DNA of 11,698 nucleotides from Pseudomonadota bacterium (GCA_014381795.1 JACNKY010000273.1:1-11698), one strand, 5' to 3'; numbered from the stretch's first letter, positions 1 to 7,508 are shown. The notes: a model not told the origin generated them from the letters alone. Made by a program: numbers and translations.

Positions 1-1
1 A

Positions 2-1309
2 AACTCCCTTGAGAATTTAAAGCAGTTGCCGCTTGAGCAAAAATTGCTTGAGGACGCTTTGGAAGCAAAAACTCTGCACAGACTTTTAGCTTATCGTCCC
101 GCTACACATAGTTTTAAACATCACGAATATGACCCTTTGGAACACGACTTGCTGATAATAGATGAAGGCTCGATGATTGATCAAGAAATGATAAGCTCAT
201 TACTACGTGCAGCAAATTCAGAATTACCTCACCAGCCTTCAGTTCCACGGATTATTCTGCTGGGAGATGCTCAGCAGTTACCGTCTGTTGGTAATGGCGC
301 AGTGCTGCTGGAATTGACAAAGAATTCAAGCATTCCGGAAACAGCAGGTATTGCTGAAAATCCGCTGCATATAGTAAGACTGCTTAGAAGTTACAGGCAG
401 GAGATCGGAGATGCCGCGGGCCGTAATATCCTTGGTGTGGCTGAAACAGTCAAAGAAATGGAACATGATCCTAGGCCGGAATTAATGTTTAATGCTAAAG
501 CGCCAAATCATGAAATTATCCGCAGGCTGAAAAGTCTTGAGGAAGTTGAGAAGGAAAAAGTGTTTTTGCTGAATCAGACAAATACTCCTGCTCAACTGGA
601 AAATTTTGCAAGCTGGTGGGTTGTAAATTATTTAAGTGATGAAAAATTTCTATCCGAAACACAAGAGAATTTTACCCATGATGCCTCGGAGTCTCGTGCA
701 GCTAAACTGGATTATCTGTTTGAGCATTTAAAACATTTCCGTGTTTTAACAGCAACTCAGGTTTTGCCAACTGGAGCAATGGCAGTCAATCAGAAAATAA
801 GCGAATGCTGGCTGGCAGAAAACGGAACAAAAGATTCATTTTCGGAGCACTATCCCGGAGAGCCTGTGATGGTGACAGAAAATAATTACAGGCTTCAACT
901 GTTCAACGGTGATCAGGGCATATTTTTAAAATTTATCAATCCTGAAAGCAGAGAAGTTGAACTGAAAGCAGTTTTTGCTGTTGACGGTGAATTCAAGACT
1001 TTTTATCAATACGAGCTGCATCATTTGCAAACTGCTTACGCGATCACCGTTCACAAAAGTCAGGGTTCTGAATATGATCATCTGGCGTTGATTTTACCTG
1101 CTTTAAGTAGAGAGCGCTTGGCAAGTGAGAATGAATCAAGGAGCATTGGGGAATTAATGAGCCGTGAAATGCTTTATACCGCACTGACAAGAGCAAAGAA
1201 ATCTGTGCTAATAATTGGCGAGCAAAGTGTTCTGGAAGAAGCAGCATTGCACAAAGTATCACGTTACTCAGGAATTGGTGCTGCTTTAGTGAGTAAATAT
1301 AATGATTAA
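2..1309 (+). CDS. recD: RecD, exodeoxyribonuclease V alpha subunit (5' partial)
   Basis: This is the C-terminal part of the RecD helicase subunit of RecBCD, the 5'-3' motor used in double-strand break repair and degradation of linear DNA. The frame is open to the left edge from base 2. The TTG at 26 is internal, because the codons before it (NSLENLKQ) match the region leading into the helicase core, so the true start and Walker A motif lie outside. Visible helicase motifs are the Walker B-like IIDEGSMID (DEGS at 161-172), LLGDAQQLPSVGNGAVL (GDAQQ at 263-277), TVHKSQGSEYDH (1046-1081) and YTALTRA (1175-1195). The order THRLL - DE.SMID - GD..QL.SV..GAVL - TVHKSQGSE - YTA.TRA matches RecD of the RecBCD type, from memory of the E. 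coli protein. About 435 codons are visible, so roughly the first third is missing. recB and recC are probably upstream; this is inferred. Confidence 0.92.
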   Translation, partial: NSLENLKQLPLEQKLLEDALEAKTLHRLLAYRPATHSFKHHEYDPLEHDLLIIDEGSMIDQEMISSLLRAANSELPHQPSVPRIILLGDAQQLPSVGNGAVLLELTKNSSIPETAGIAENPLHIVRLLRSYRQEIGDAAGRNILGVAETVKEMEHDPRPELMFNAKAPNHEIIRRLKSLEEVEKEKVFLLNQTNTPAQLENFASWWVVNYLSDEKFLSETQENFTHDASESRAAKLDYLFEHLKHFRVLTATQVLPTGAMAVNQKISECWLAENGTKDSFSEHYPGEPVMVTENNYRLQLFNGDQGIFLKFINPESREVELKAVFAVDGEFKTFYQYELHHLQTAYAITVHKSQGSEYDHLALILPALSRERLASENESRSIGELMSREMLYTALTRAKKSVLIIGEQSVLEEAALHKVSRYSGIGAALVSKYND

Positions 1310-1358
1310 AGATTTGACTTGGTAAACAGTTACTAATCGCAAATAATAACACGAGAGA

Positions 1359-1387
1359 GTAACAGGCTCACCAAAGTTAAATATAAT
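1359..1387 (+). promoter_or_regulatory. Candidate sigma70-type promoter for the ankyrin gene
   Basis: A perfect TATAAT lies at 1382-1387, with GTAACA (four of six matches to TTGACA) at 1359-1364 and a 17-bp spacer. It would start transcription near 1394, giving a leader of about 40 nt before the ATG at 1436. It sits in the 126-bp gap after recD, in which no convincing recD terminator is seen. This is a pattern match only; in AT-rich DNA such matches arise by chance. Confidence 0.45.
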
Positions 1388-1435
1388 AAAAACAGTTAAT
1401 TCAAAACAACACAAAAAAAGAACTAAGTAGCTGAA

Positions 1436-2743
1436 ATGCGATTTCTCTGTAACCTTTATCTAATATTATTTTTGACAGGCACATTTGTGTTTGCCGGAGA
1501 CGAAGTAGACTTGTTTCAAGTAGCCAGAGATGGCACTGCTGCGCAAATGAAGGAAATGATTGTTTCCGGCGCGGACTTGAAAGGAAACGATGTCTCCGGA
1601 AGGAATGCCTTGATGCAAGCTATTGTTTTCGGTAATCAGGCAACCGCACTGGTTCTGCTGGAAAAATCGCCGGATCTGGAAAGTAAAGACGGATTAGGTT
1701 TAAATCCGCTTAGCCTGTCTGTGCGTTACGGCGATACGGAAATGACAAAGATCCTTTTGGAACACGGCGCAAGTGTGAAGAGCACGATGGAAGATGGTTC
1801 GACTCCACTTATTTTTGCCGCGCTGGAAGGACAAATTTCGGCTGTGCGATTGTTGCTTGAGTATAATTCAGCAGTAAATTTTCGAACAAATTATGGAGAG
1901 TCGGCCCTGATAGTAGCTTCCTTTGAAGGTTACTTAGGAATCGTGCGTTTGCTGCTTGACGCAGGCGCAGACATAAATGCCGTAAATGAAGAAGGCTTCA
2001 CAGCGCTTTTAGCCGCAGCCAGTAACGGTTATTTGGAAGTCGTAAATTATCTGACTTCCAGAGGTGCAAAGTCAGAGACGGTTCAAGTTCAAAATAATCT
2101 ACTGACACCTGAAAACTTGTTTGGCAGTAGCCGTGAGGAAGTTGATTTTCAAGATGATTCATCTGAAATTAATGTTTCTGAACCGTTTTCTGAGTTGATC
2201 AGCGCGGCTATTGAAGGCCGCTTGAGTGTCGTCAATCAGATGCTTGCAAATGGAGCTAAAGTCAATAAAATTGACGATGTGGGACGTACCGCTTTGATGG
2301 AAGCGAGCTCTTTTGGACGTTACGGAGTAGTAAAACGTTTGCTGGAATCAGGAGCAAAAGTCAATCTCGAGGACAATCAAAAGATGACTGCTCTGATGCT
2401 CGCAACGCTTGAGGGACGGGAAAGGGTGGTCAGCTTGTTAGTGGACTGGAAGGCAGATGTTAACGCAGTCGATGCGGAAGGTGTAAGTTCGCTGATGATT
2501 GCCGGAAATGAAGGACGGACCGAAATTGCCCGTTTGTTGATTAAGCACCAAGCTGATATTAACTGGCAAAGTAATAGCGGCAGTACCGCGCTGATGGAAT
2601 CTGCTGAGGAAGGTCGTACCGATACAGTAAAATTACTGATGGACGCAAAGGCTGACCCTTTGTTGTTAGATTTACTAAAAAGAAGTGCTCTTATTATCGC
2701 GGAGCAACAAGGCCATCTCGATATTGTGGAAATGTTAAAATAG
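1436..2743 (+). CDS. Exported ankyrin-repeat protein, two blocks of six repeats
   Basis: A 435-aa protein made almost entirely of ankyrin repeats. Residues 1-20 look like a Sec signal peptide: a short basic start (MR), a hydrophobic core (LYLILFLTGTFVF) and a plausible cleavage after VFA-20. There is no lipobox cysteine near the cleavage site, so a soluble periplasmic or secreted protein is expected. Repeats of about 33 residues run from roughly 24 to 215 (six units). A non-repeat, acidic and polar linker covers about 216-250 (EEVDFQDDSSE). A second run covers 251-435 (six units, the last short). Typical units carry TALMEA...GR..VV..LL..GAKVN. Ankyrin repeats bind proteins, so no enzyme activity is expected. 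Periplasmic ankyrin proteins such as Pseudomonas AnkB are known, but this one is much longer and has no catalase neighbour here. The ATG at 1436 lacks a good Shine-Dalgarno sequence but is supported by the signal peptide. The partner is unknown. Confidence 0.88.
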   Translation: MRFLCNLYLILFLTGTFVFAGDEVDLFQVARDGTAAQMKEMIVSGADLKGNDVSGRNALMQAIVFGNQATALVLLEKSPDLESKDGLGLNPLSLSVRYGDTEMTKILLEHGASVKSTMEDGSTPLIFAALEGQISAVRLLLEYNSAVNFRTNYGESALIVASFEGYLGIVRLLLDAGADINAVNEEGFTALLAAASNGYLEVVNYLTSRGAKSETVQVQNNLLTPENLFGSSREEVDFQDDSSEINVSEPFSELISAAIEGRLSVVNQMLANGAKVNKIDDVGRTALMEASSFGRYGVVKRLLESGAKVNLEDNQKMTALMLATLEGRERVVSLLVDWKADVNAVDAEGVSSLMIAGNEGRTEIARLLIKHQADINWQSNSGSTALMESAEEGRTDTVKLLMDAKADPLLLDLLKRSALIIAEQQGHLDIVEMLK

Positions 2744-2828
2744 AAATTTTAATCTCCCTTTATCAGCTTGGATCGATAACTTCTCAAATTGTTAAAATCC
2801 AATCTTCCATAGTTGCTATCTCACCAAA

Positions 2829-4553
2829 GTGAAACAATCAGAGTGGAAAGAACAGCTAGAGTCCATTGAAGCAGAAATGCTCAAGCTTGGACATGCAGCC
2901 GATGCTCCGGCAGTTCTAAGGCAATTCGGTACAAGACTCTCCACCACAATTCATCATTTTTTTGCTGAAACAGCTTTGTTTGAGCCTGATGCTGCTCTCA
3001 CTGTTGAGCAACAAGCATTTATGCATTCCCTACAACTTTATGACTTGCGTTCAGTAATGCGTCTGGTCGTCAACTATGATGCCAGCAAAGGTTTGAAAGT
3101 TGTTCTGCCTGGAATAGAAAAAAGTTATCGTTCATTAATGGTCATTCAACAGTTGGAACGGTTTACTAAAAACTCCGAGGAATCTACTGCTCTGGACGCG
3201 TATAAATTTAGGCTGGAAGAAGCCTTGAGCCGTGTTCTAAAATGCAAACGGGAAGATCTTTATAAGGAAGAAATACTAGCTGAAAAAATGGTCTTGGTTT
3301 CAGGGGCACCGGAGTTTCTACTGAATAAATTCTTTACAGAACGCTTACGCACGTTATTTTCTTCAAATTACCGGGCCTATCTGATGCTCAAAAACCGCTA
3401 CTTTTTGAATCGGCTTAAACAGTTTCGGAAGAATCATGATAATCACAAAACTCAACAAAATAAGTTGACTGAACTGGCAGTTAAGTTTGAAAATCATGAA
3501 GAGTTAACGCTTGAACAGCTAGTGGTAAAGCTCGATTTTCGTGAGATAGAACAATTGGTAAAATCCCATATTTCAAAAACTGCAGAACCTGAAACTGTGC
3601 CGGAAGAAACTGAAGTATTTACTGCAGCGGAAGATAACCTCGAAAATGAGAGCTCAGACTTCGAAGCTACAGAAGAAATTATAGTAAGCAAAGATAATTC
3701 TGCTGAAAAAGATCAAACTGACACGCAAATTTCTCTTGAGACTCTCACTCAGGATAATTCTGAAGACAACAGTTCTGCATATGAACAACTTTGTGCCGCT
3801 TATGCTGAACCTTTGGAAAAGCTGTCTGCGAGTTTTAGTCCTGTTCCGGAATGCTCCTCCCCATATTTTCGTTCCAGAGTTGAGGATTACTGTGATGAAT
3901 TTGCAAATTTCTTCAGACAACTGCACGGAGGGAATTTACAGGTGATTGCCGCAAGTCACAATTTTACACAGGAATTACTGATCCAGCGTGGACAGGAATA
4001 CAAAGCTGCTGAGCGTTGGGCGGTGGTTGCAAAAAATAATCAGGACGAAGAATCAGTCTATTTTCGTTCAACTGATGAGAAGATGCCTTTTGTGGATCGT
4101 AAAGCAGAGTGGAGTATGCTGATCCAAGCCCGTTTGCCTTTTATGATTCAGTTGCCTGTTGAAAAAGCAAAGACCATCGAAATTCAGAAAGACAAACTCT
4201 GTGTTTTTCAAATAGGAACTGCGTTTTTTGACCAGGAACATAAAAATAAACGTGATGAGTATCCGGACGTTTTTTTTAAATTGATGTTTGGAGGTCACCT
4301 TTTATCCGGTAAAAATGCTGTAATTTATGTTGAGGAAGATCCTTATTTCACCACTACACTTGAACAGATGTGGCATTGCCGTGGATTAGTGTACCTTTTT
4401 ATTATGGCTATTTCCCATCGCTTTGCACATGAACTGTCCTCTGCCATGCAAGATTTTTTAGTAGAGATTTTACCGAAAACCCTTCATGTCAGCGGTGAAG
4501 TACCTTTCACTGACCCGTTAGCGACATCCTTGAATTATGCGGAAGTTTCATAA
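2829..4553 (+). CDS. Uncharacterised protein with acidic central linker
   Basis: I do not recognise the family. The 574-aa product has three visible zones. Residues 1-250 are mostly predicted helix and rich in charged residues, with a basic stretch around 186-207. Residues 251-317 are a low-complexity linker rich in Glu, Asp, Ser and Thr. Residues 318-574 form a mixed domain with alternating hydrophobic strands and helices and several aromatic and cysteine residues (C322, C342, C355, C458, C517). There is no signal peptide and no convincing membrane segment, so a cytoplasmic location is likely. The start is uncertain: the GTG at 2829 has no clear Shine-Dalgarno sequence, no other start lies between it and the upstream in-frame stop at 2793, and an ATG at 2877 (residue 17) is an alternative. 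It lies 85 bp after the ankyrin gene on the same strand, with no clear terminator between, so co-transcription is possible. The long uninterrupted frame supports a real gene. Confidence 0.75.
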   Translation: MKQSEWKEQLESIEAEMLKLGHAADAPAVLRQFGTRLSTTIHHFFAETALFEPDAALTVEQQAFMHSLQLYDLRSVMRLVVNYDASKGLKVVLPGIEKSYRSLMVIQQLERFTKNSEESTALDAYKFRLEEALSRVLKCKREDLYKEEILAEKMVLVSGAPEFLLNKFFTERLRTLFSSNYRAYLMLKNRYFLNRLKQFRKNHDNHKTQQNKLTELAVKFENHEELTLEQLVVKLDFREIEQLVKSHISKTAEPETVPEETEVFTAAEDNLENESSDFEATEEIIVSKDNSAEKDQTDTQISLETLTQDNSEDNSSAYEQLCAAYAEPLEKLSASFSPVPECSSPYFRSRVEDYCDEFANFFRQLHGGNLQVIAASHNFTQELLIQRGQEYKAAERWAVVAKNNQDEESVYFRSTDEKMPFVDRKAEWSMLIQARLPFMIQLPVEKAKTIEIQKDKLCVFQIGTAFFDQEHKNKRDEYPDVFFKLMFGGHLLSGKNAVIYVEEDPYFTTTLEQMWHCRGLVYLFIMAISHRFAHELSSAMQDFLVEILPKTLHVSGEVPFTDPLATSLNYAEVS

Positions 4554-4650
4554 AACAGTACATAACGGTAATCCCTTTAATTCCTGTTTCCTATTATCTT
4601 TTGAGTGCTGACTCTTGCGTTCCTTTAGGTGATGCGATAAAACAGCTGAT

Positions 4651-4719
4651 ATGCTAAACTTATCAAATTCTACAGAATTAAACAGTTTGCTTAAATACAG
4701 AGTTGATACACTGTTATAG
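4651..4719 (+). CDS. Possible 22-aa leucine-rich leader peptide of ilvD
   Basis: An ATG-TAG ORF reading MLNLSNSTELNSLLKYRVDTLL. Seven of 22 residues are leucine, including two Leu-Leu pairs, one of them just before the stop. It lies about 150 bp upstream of ilvD and just before a strong hairpin, the arrangement expected of a branched-chain amino acid leader peptide. Against it: there is no Shine-Dalgarno sequence at the right distance, the only other branched-chain residue is one Val, leucine codons are common by chance in AT-rich DNA, and no U-run terminator closely follows. Treat it as a hypothesis. Confidence 0.25.
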   Translation: MLNLSNSTELNSLLKYRVDTLL

Positions 4720-4734
4720 TTTAATAAACACAGA

Positions 4735-4769
4735 TTATCATTTTGATTAAAGAATAATTACAATGATAA
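4735..4769 (+). promoter_or_regulatory. 15-position AT-rich hairpin in the ilvD leader
   Basis: The left arm (4735-4749) and right arm (4755-4769) pair at 14 of 15 positions, counting one G-U pair, around a 5-nt loop AAGAA. The outer 8 bp, TTATCATT with AATGATAA, are perfect. A short TTTT follows at 4775-4778, five bases after the stem, so it is at best a weak terminator. The right-arm end TGATAAG (4764-4770) could instead pair with CTTATCA (4659-4665) inside the short upstream ORF, giving an alternative fold. Function is inferred, not shown. Confidence 0.45.
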
Positions 4770-4871
4770 GAGTATTTTAAACAGGACTGTTTTCTGAGAA
4801 AAAAACCTTTACTTACTATTTGGCTGATGCACAGCCGCATTAATCCCTAAATATCCCAGCAATGGAACCAC

Positions 4872-6581
4872 ATGTCTGAAAAAAATCAATCAGGAAAAAG
4901 CGGACATCGCCGCTACTCAAAACTTGTCACTGAAACGAATGCCCGTGCCGCCAGCAGAGGAATGCTCTATGGTGTAGGTTTCAAAAAAGGTGACTTCCAG
5001 AAGTCGCAGGTCGGCATTGCTTCCACGTGGGGCACAGTCACACCCTGTAACATGCATATCAACGCTTTAGCAGAACATGCTGCTAGAGGCGTCAGGAAGT
5101 CAAAAGGAATGCCTTTGATTTTCGGTACAATTACAGTTTCGGACGGTATTTCCATGGGCACCGAAGGGATGAAATATTCGCTGGTTTCACGTGAAGTTAT
5201 CGCGGATTCTATCGAAACGGTGGTTGGTTGTCAAAGTTATGACGGTTTGGTCGCAATTGGAGGTTGTGACAAAAATATGCCTGGTTGTTTAATTGCAATT
5301 GCCCGTTTGAATCGGCCTGCTGTTTTTGTTTACGGAGGTACAATTCTTCCCGGAAAACACAAAGGTCAGGATGTGGATATTGTTTCTATTTTTGAAGCAG
5401 TTGGTAAAGAAGCGGCAGGAGCAATTACCCAAGATGAGTTAGATGAAATAGAATCCTGCGCTATTCCTGGTGCTGGTTCATGCGGCGGAATGTATACCGC
5501 AAATACCATGGCATCTGCAATTGAAGCACTGGGCATGAGCCTGCCCAACAGTTCTGCACAGGAAGCAGTTTCTGAAGAGAAAGTAAGAGACTGTGTGGAA
5601 GCCGGAGAAGCGGTTTTGCGTTTGATCGAAGACAATATTTGTCCACAGGACATCCTCACTCTGGAAGCTTTTGAAAACGCGATTACGGTGGTGATGGCTC
5701 TTGGTGGTTCAACAAACGCAGTTTTACATTTGCTGGCCATGGCTCATGCGGCAAACGTAAAACTGGAACTGGACGATTTTTTAAGAGTAGGCGAAAAAGC
5801 ACCGGTGCTGGCGGATTTAAAACCCAGTGGTAAATATTTGATGACTAATTTTGTCAAAATAGGAGGATTACCGCCTTTGATGAAAATGCTGCTCGATGCA
5901 GGTTTGCTGCATGGCGACTGTCTGACTGTTACCGGAAAAACAGTGGCTGAAAATTTGGCAAATGTGAAACCTTATCTTGAAGGTCAGGACATTGTGCGTT
6001 CACTTGCGGATCCTATCAAAAAAACCGGACACCTTGTTATTCTCCGTGGTAACCTTGCTGCTGAAGGCGCAGTCGCAAAAATATCTGGAAAAGAAGGTGA
6101 ATACTTTAAAGGTACTGCGCGCGTGTTTAATTCTGAAGAAGAAGCGCTCGACCGTATTCTGGATGGAACAGTGGTTAAAGGTGATGTGATTGTTATCCGT
6201 TATGAAGGTCCAAAAGGTGGACCGGGAATGCGCGAAATGCTTTCGCCGACTTCTGCCATTATGGGACGTGGATTAGGGCAGGACGTGGCTTTAATTACCG
6301 ATGGACGTTTTTCAGGAGGTTCCCACGGATTCGTGATTGGCCACATTACTCCGGAAGCACAGGAAGGCGGTTTGCTGGCAATTGTTGAAAATGGCGACAC
6401 AATTATCATCGACATCCTGAATCGTAAAGTTGATCTGCAAGTTGCAGCAGATGAAATAAAAAAACGTCAGGCAAACTGGAAACGTCCTGAAGCGCGCTAT
6501 ACACGTGGGGTGTTGGCAAAATACGCAAAAACCGTCAGCTCCGCTTCATTGGGTGCAGTGACGGATTTACAGTTGAATTAA
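4872..6581 (+). CDS. ilvD: Dihydroxy-acid dehydratase, [2Fe-2S] type
   Basis: Converts 2,3-dihydroxy-isovalerate and 2,3-dihydroxy-3-methylvalerate to the 2-oxo acids that give valine (and leucine) and isoleucine; cytoplasmic. The 569-aa length and motif set match the shorter IlvD group that carries a [2Fe-2S] cluster, rather than the approximately 616-aa E. coli type. Expected cluster ligands are C59 (TVTPCNMH), C132 (GGCDKNMPG) and C204 ([15 protein letters not shown]). D91, D133 and K134, the expected carbamylated lysine, are in place for Mg binding. Later motifs are GGSTNAVLH (278-286), [12 protein letters not shown] (446-457) and [11 protein letters not shown] (476-486), the last holding the catalytic serine region. 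The ATG at 4872 follows a GGA at 4864-4866 at fair spacing and gives the family's usual N-terminus. Related sugar-acid dehydratases are possible, but these motifs favour IlvD. It is not next to other ilv genes. Confidence 0.95.
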   Translation: MSEKNQSGKSGHRRYSKLVTETNARAASRGMLYGVGFKKGDFQKSQVGIASTWGTVTPCNMHINALAEHAARGVRKSKGMPLIFGTITVSDGISMGTEGMKYSLVSREVIADSIETVVGCQSYDGLVAIGGCDKNMPGCLIAIARLNRPAVFVYGGTILPGKHKGQDVDIVSIFEAVGKEAAGAITQDELDEIESCAIPGAGSCGGMYTANTMASAIEALGMSLPNSSAQEAVSEEKVRDCVEAGEAVLRLIEDNICPQDILTLEAFENAITVVMALGGSTNAVLHLLAMAHAANVKLELDDFLRVGEKAPVLADLKPSGKYLMTNFVKIGGLPPLMKMLLDAGLLHGDCLTVTGKTVAENLANVKPYLEGQDIVRSLADPIKKTGHLVILRGNLAAEGAVAKISGKEGEYFKGTARVFNSEEEALDRILDGTVVKGDVIVIRYEGPKGGPGMREMLSPTSAIMGRGLGQDVALITDGRFSGGSHGFVIGHITPEAQEGGLLAIVENGDTIIIDILNRKVDLQVAADEIKKRQANWKRPEARYTRGVLAKYAKTVSSASLGAVTDLQLN

Positions 6582-6629
6582 GCCGCATAATTTATGTAAC
6601 TGACAACCATTACCGTAAATGATGCGGCT
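6581..6629 (+). repeat. Imperfect inverted repeat filling the ilvD-methyltransferase gap
   Basis: The left arm 6581-6596 (AGCCGCATAATTTATG) begins at the last base of the ilvD stop codon. The right arm 6614-6629 ends one base before the methyltransferase ATG. Sixteen positions align: 14 Watson-Crick pairs, one G-U pair and one A-G mismatch, with an 8-bp perfect outer stem. A further GTAA/TTAC pairing is possible inside the loop. No T-run follows, so it does not look like a standard Rho-independent terminator. It could stabilise the ilvD mRNA end, limit translation of the next gene, or be a small palindromic repeat element. Confidence 0.65.
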
Positions 6630-7295
6630 ATGTCCAGAACCACTTTGAGTATAACCGAATCTGTCTCTGATTATTTGCTTTCAGTATCTTTGAGGGAAGC
6701 TGATGTTTTGCGTGAATTACGAGATGAAACCGCATCTCATCCGAACGCTAACATGCAAATTTCTCCGGAGCAAGGGCAGTTTATGCAGATGCTCGTTCGC
6801 TTGATTGGCGCTAAAAAGGTAGTCGAGGTAGGTGTGTTTACGGGTTATAGTTCGTTAGCTGTGGCTTTGGCTTTACCCGAAACAGGACGGATTGTAGCTT
6901 GTGACGTCAGTGAGGAATACACTTCGATTGCTCGGCGTTATTGGGAAAAAGCCGAGATCGCTGATAAGGTCGACTTGCGTTTAGCCCCAGCGGTGGAAAC
7001 GCTGGATCATTTATTGAAACATGATCAGGGCGCTGAGACATTTGACATGGCGTTTATTGACGCGGATAAAGAGAGTTATCTGCTCTACTACGAACGTATA
7101 CTAAAATTGCTACGACCCGGAGGTTTGATGCTTGTGGATAATGTCCTTTGGAGCGGCTTGCCTGCCGATCCTGAACATCACGATTCCAACACAGACGCGA
7201 TCCGGGAGTTCAATGCATTTTTATTCCAAGACGAACGTATTGACCTCAGTTTGCTGCCTCTCGCCGATGGTTTGACTTTGGCAAGAAAACGTTGA
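6630..7295 (+). CDS. Class I SAM-dependent O-methyltransferase (caffeoyl-CoA OMT-like)
   Basis: A 221-aa enzyme of the cation-dependent O-methyltransferase family (Methyltransf_3), which moves a methyl group from S-adenosylmethionine to a hydroxyl, usually of a catechol-like substrate; cytoplasmic. The SAM-binding motif I is VVEVGVFTGYSSLAVAL (64-80), with an acidic residue at D92 (VACDVSEEY). The motif FIDADKESY (142-150) gives D144, and VDNVLWSG (169-176) gives D170 and N171; these match the metal ligands of the family. QGQFMQMLVRLIGAKKVVEVG is the usual lead-in. Length and N-terminus are normal for bacterial members, supporting the ATG at 6630. There is no visible Shine-Dalgarno sequence, and a long inverted repeat ends immediately before the start, so translation may be restricted or dependent on read-through from ilvD. 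The natural substrate cannot be read from the sequence. Confidence 0.9.
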   Translation: MSRTTLSITESVSDYLLSVSLREADVLRELRDETASHPNANMQISPEQGQFMQMLVRLIGAKKVVEVGVFTGYSSLAVALALPETGRIVACDVSEEYTSIARRYWEKAEIADKVDLRLAPAVETLDHLLKHDQGAETFDMAFIDADKESYLLYYERILKLLRPGGLMLVDNVLWSGLPADPEHHDSNTDAIREFNAFLFQDERIDLSLLPLADGLTLARKR

Positions 7296-7308
7296 ATATT
7301 TGAGGAAG

Positions 7309-7364
7309 TGTTTCTACTTGCTTCCTGACTGGTAGCAAAAAGCAAATGATTGTGAGTAGAAACA
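7309..7364 (+). repeat. 10-bp inverted repeat, possible hairpin after the methyltransferase gene
   Basis: TGTTTCTACT (7309-7318) and AGTAGAAACA (7355-7364) are perfectly complementary across 36 nt. Inside, TGCTT (7319-7323) can pair with AAGCA (7340-7344), extending the stem past a bulge. An alternative 6-bp stem, AGGAAG (7303-7308) with CTTCCT (7321-7326), would compete with it. No T-run follows, so a plain terminator is unlikely; an operator or regulatory RNA fold is possible. Confidence 0.4.
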
Positions 7365-7385
7365 ACCCAAGAGACAGCTTTGATA

Positions 7386-7487
7386 TTTAGCTGATTTCCA
7401 AATTTTACGAAATAAATTTTAATGATATTCTAAATATATCAATTAAAAAGACAAAGTTGGACGATGCAGATTTAATTATCAGCTAAA
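7386..7487 (+). promoter_or_regulatory. Paired operator-like motifs TTTAGCTGAT and ATCAGCTAAA
   Basis: TTTAGCTGAT at 7386-7395 is repeated as its exact reverse complement ATCAGCTAAA at 7478-7487. The two flank the AT-rich segment most likely to hold the promoter and lie 38 bp or more upstream of the first ORF of the operon. Two sites in this position would suit a repressor. The regulator is unknown and none is encoded nearby. Chance is a real alternative. Confidence 0.3.
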
Positions 7488-7508
7488 ATCCTTTCCAGTC
7501 AGATTATT

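Larger units (their letters stand above)
4554..4871 (+). other. 318-bp intergenic region upstream of ilvD
   Basis: This AT-rich gap holds no conventional gene. It contains a 22-codon leucine-rich ORF (4651-4719), a strong AT-rich hairpin (4735-4769), a weak hairpin AAACA-GGAC-TGTTT (4779-4792) and a short GC-rich stem GGCTG-N5-CAGCC (4822-4836). No clear intrinsic terminator for the preceding gene and no convincing sigma70 promoter stand out. The promoter of ilvD is presumably in this region. Confidence 0.6.

Noticed and set aside
26..28. TTG at 26 as the start of recD.
   Set aside because: The frame is open to the window edge, the preceding codons fit RecD, and the Walker A region would be missing.
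2735..2752. TTAAAAT-N4-ATTTTAA hairpin across the ankyrin gene stop codon as a terminator.
   Set aside because: The stem is purely A-T, there is no T-run after it, and it would overlap the stop codon.
1367..2830. Exact 11-bp repeat CTCACCAAAGT at 1367-1377 and 2820-2830, before two genes.
   Set aside because: Several repeated 11-mers are expected by chance in 11.7 kb, and the flanks and distances to the two start codons differ.
3654..3926. Minus-strand ORF and a plus-strand alternate-frame ORF in the acidic linker of the unknown gene.
   Set aside because: Low-complexity linker codons often leave other frames open; there is no independent evidence of translation.
4552..4792. Repeated AAACAG/AAACAGT in the ilvD upstream region and also near 1324 and 1389.
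   Set aside because: The same short motif occurs several times inside coding regions (for example near 443, 3418 and 5937), so it is not specific to regulatory DNA.
5366..5740. Long open frame on the minus strand inside ilvD (124 codons), and other antisense or out-of-frame ORFs elsewhere.
   Set aside because: They lie wholly inside well-supported genes, lack ribosome binding sites and encode no recognisable domain.
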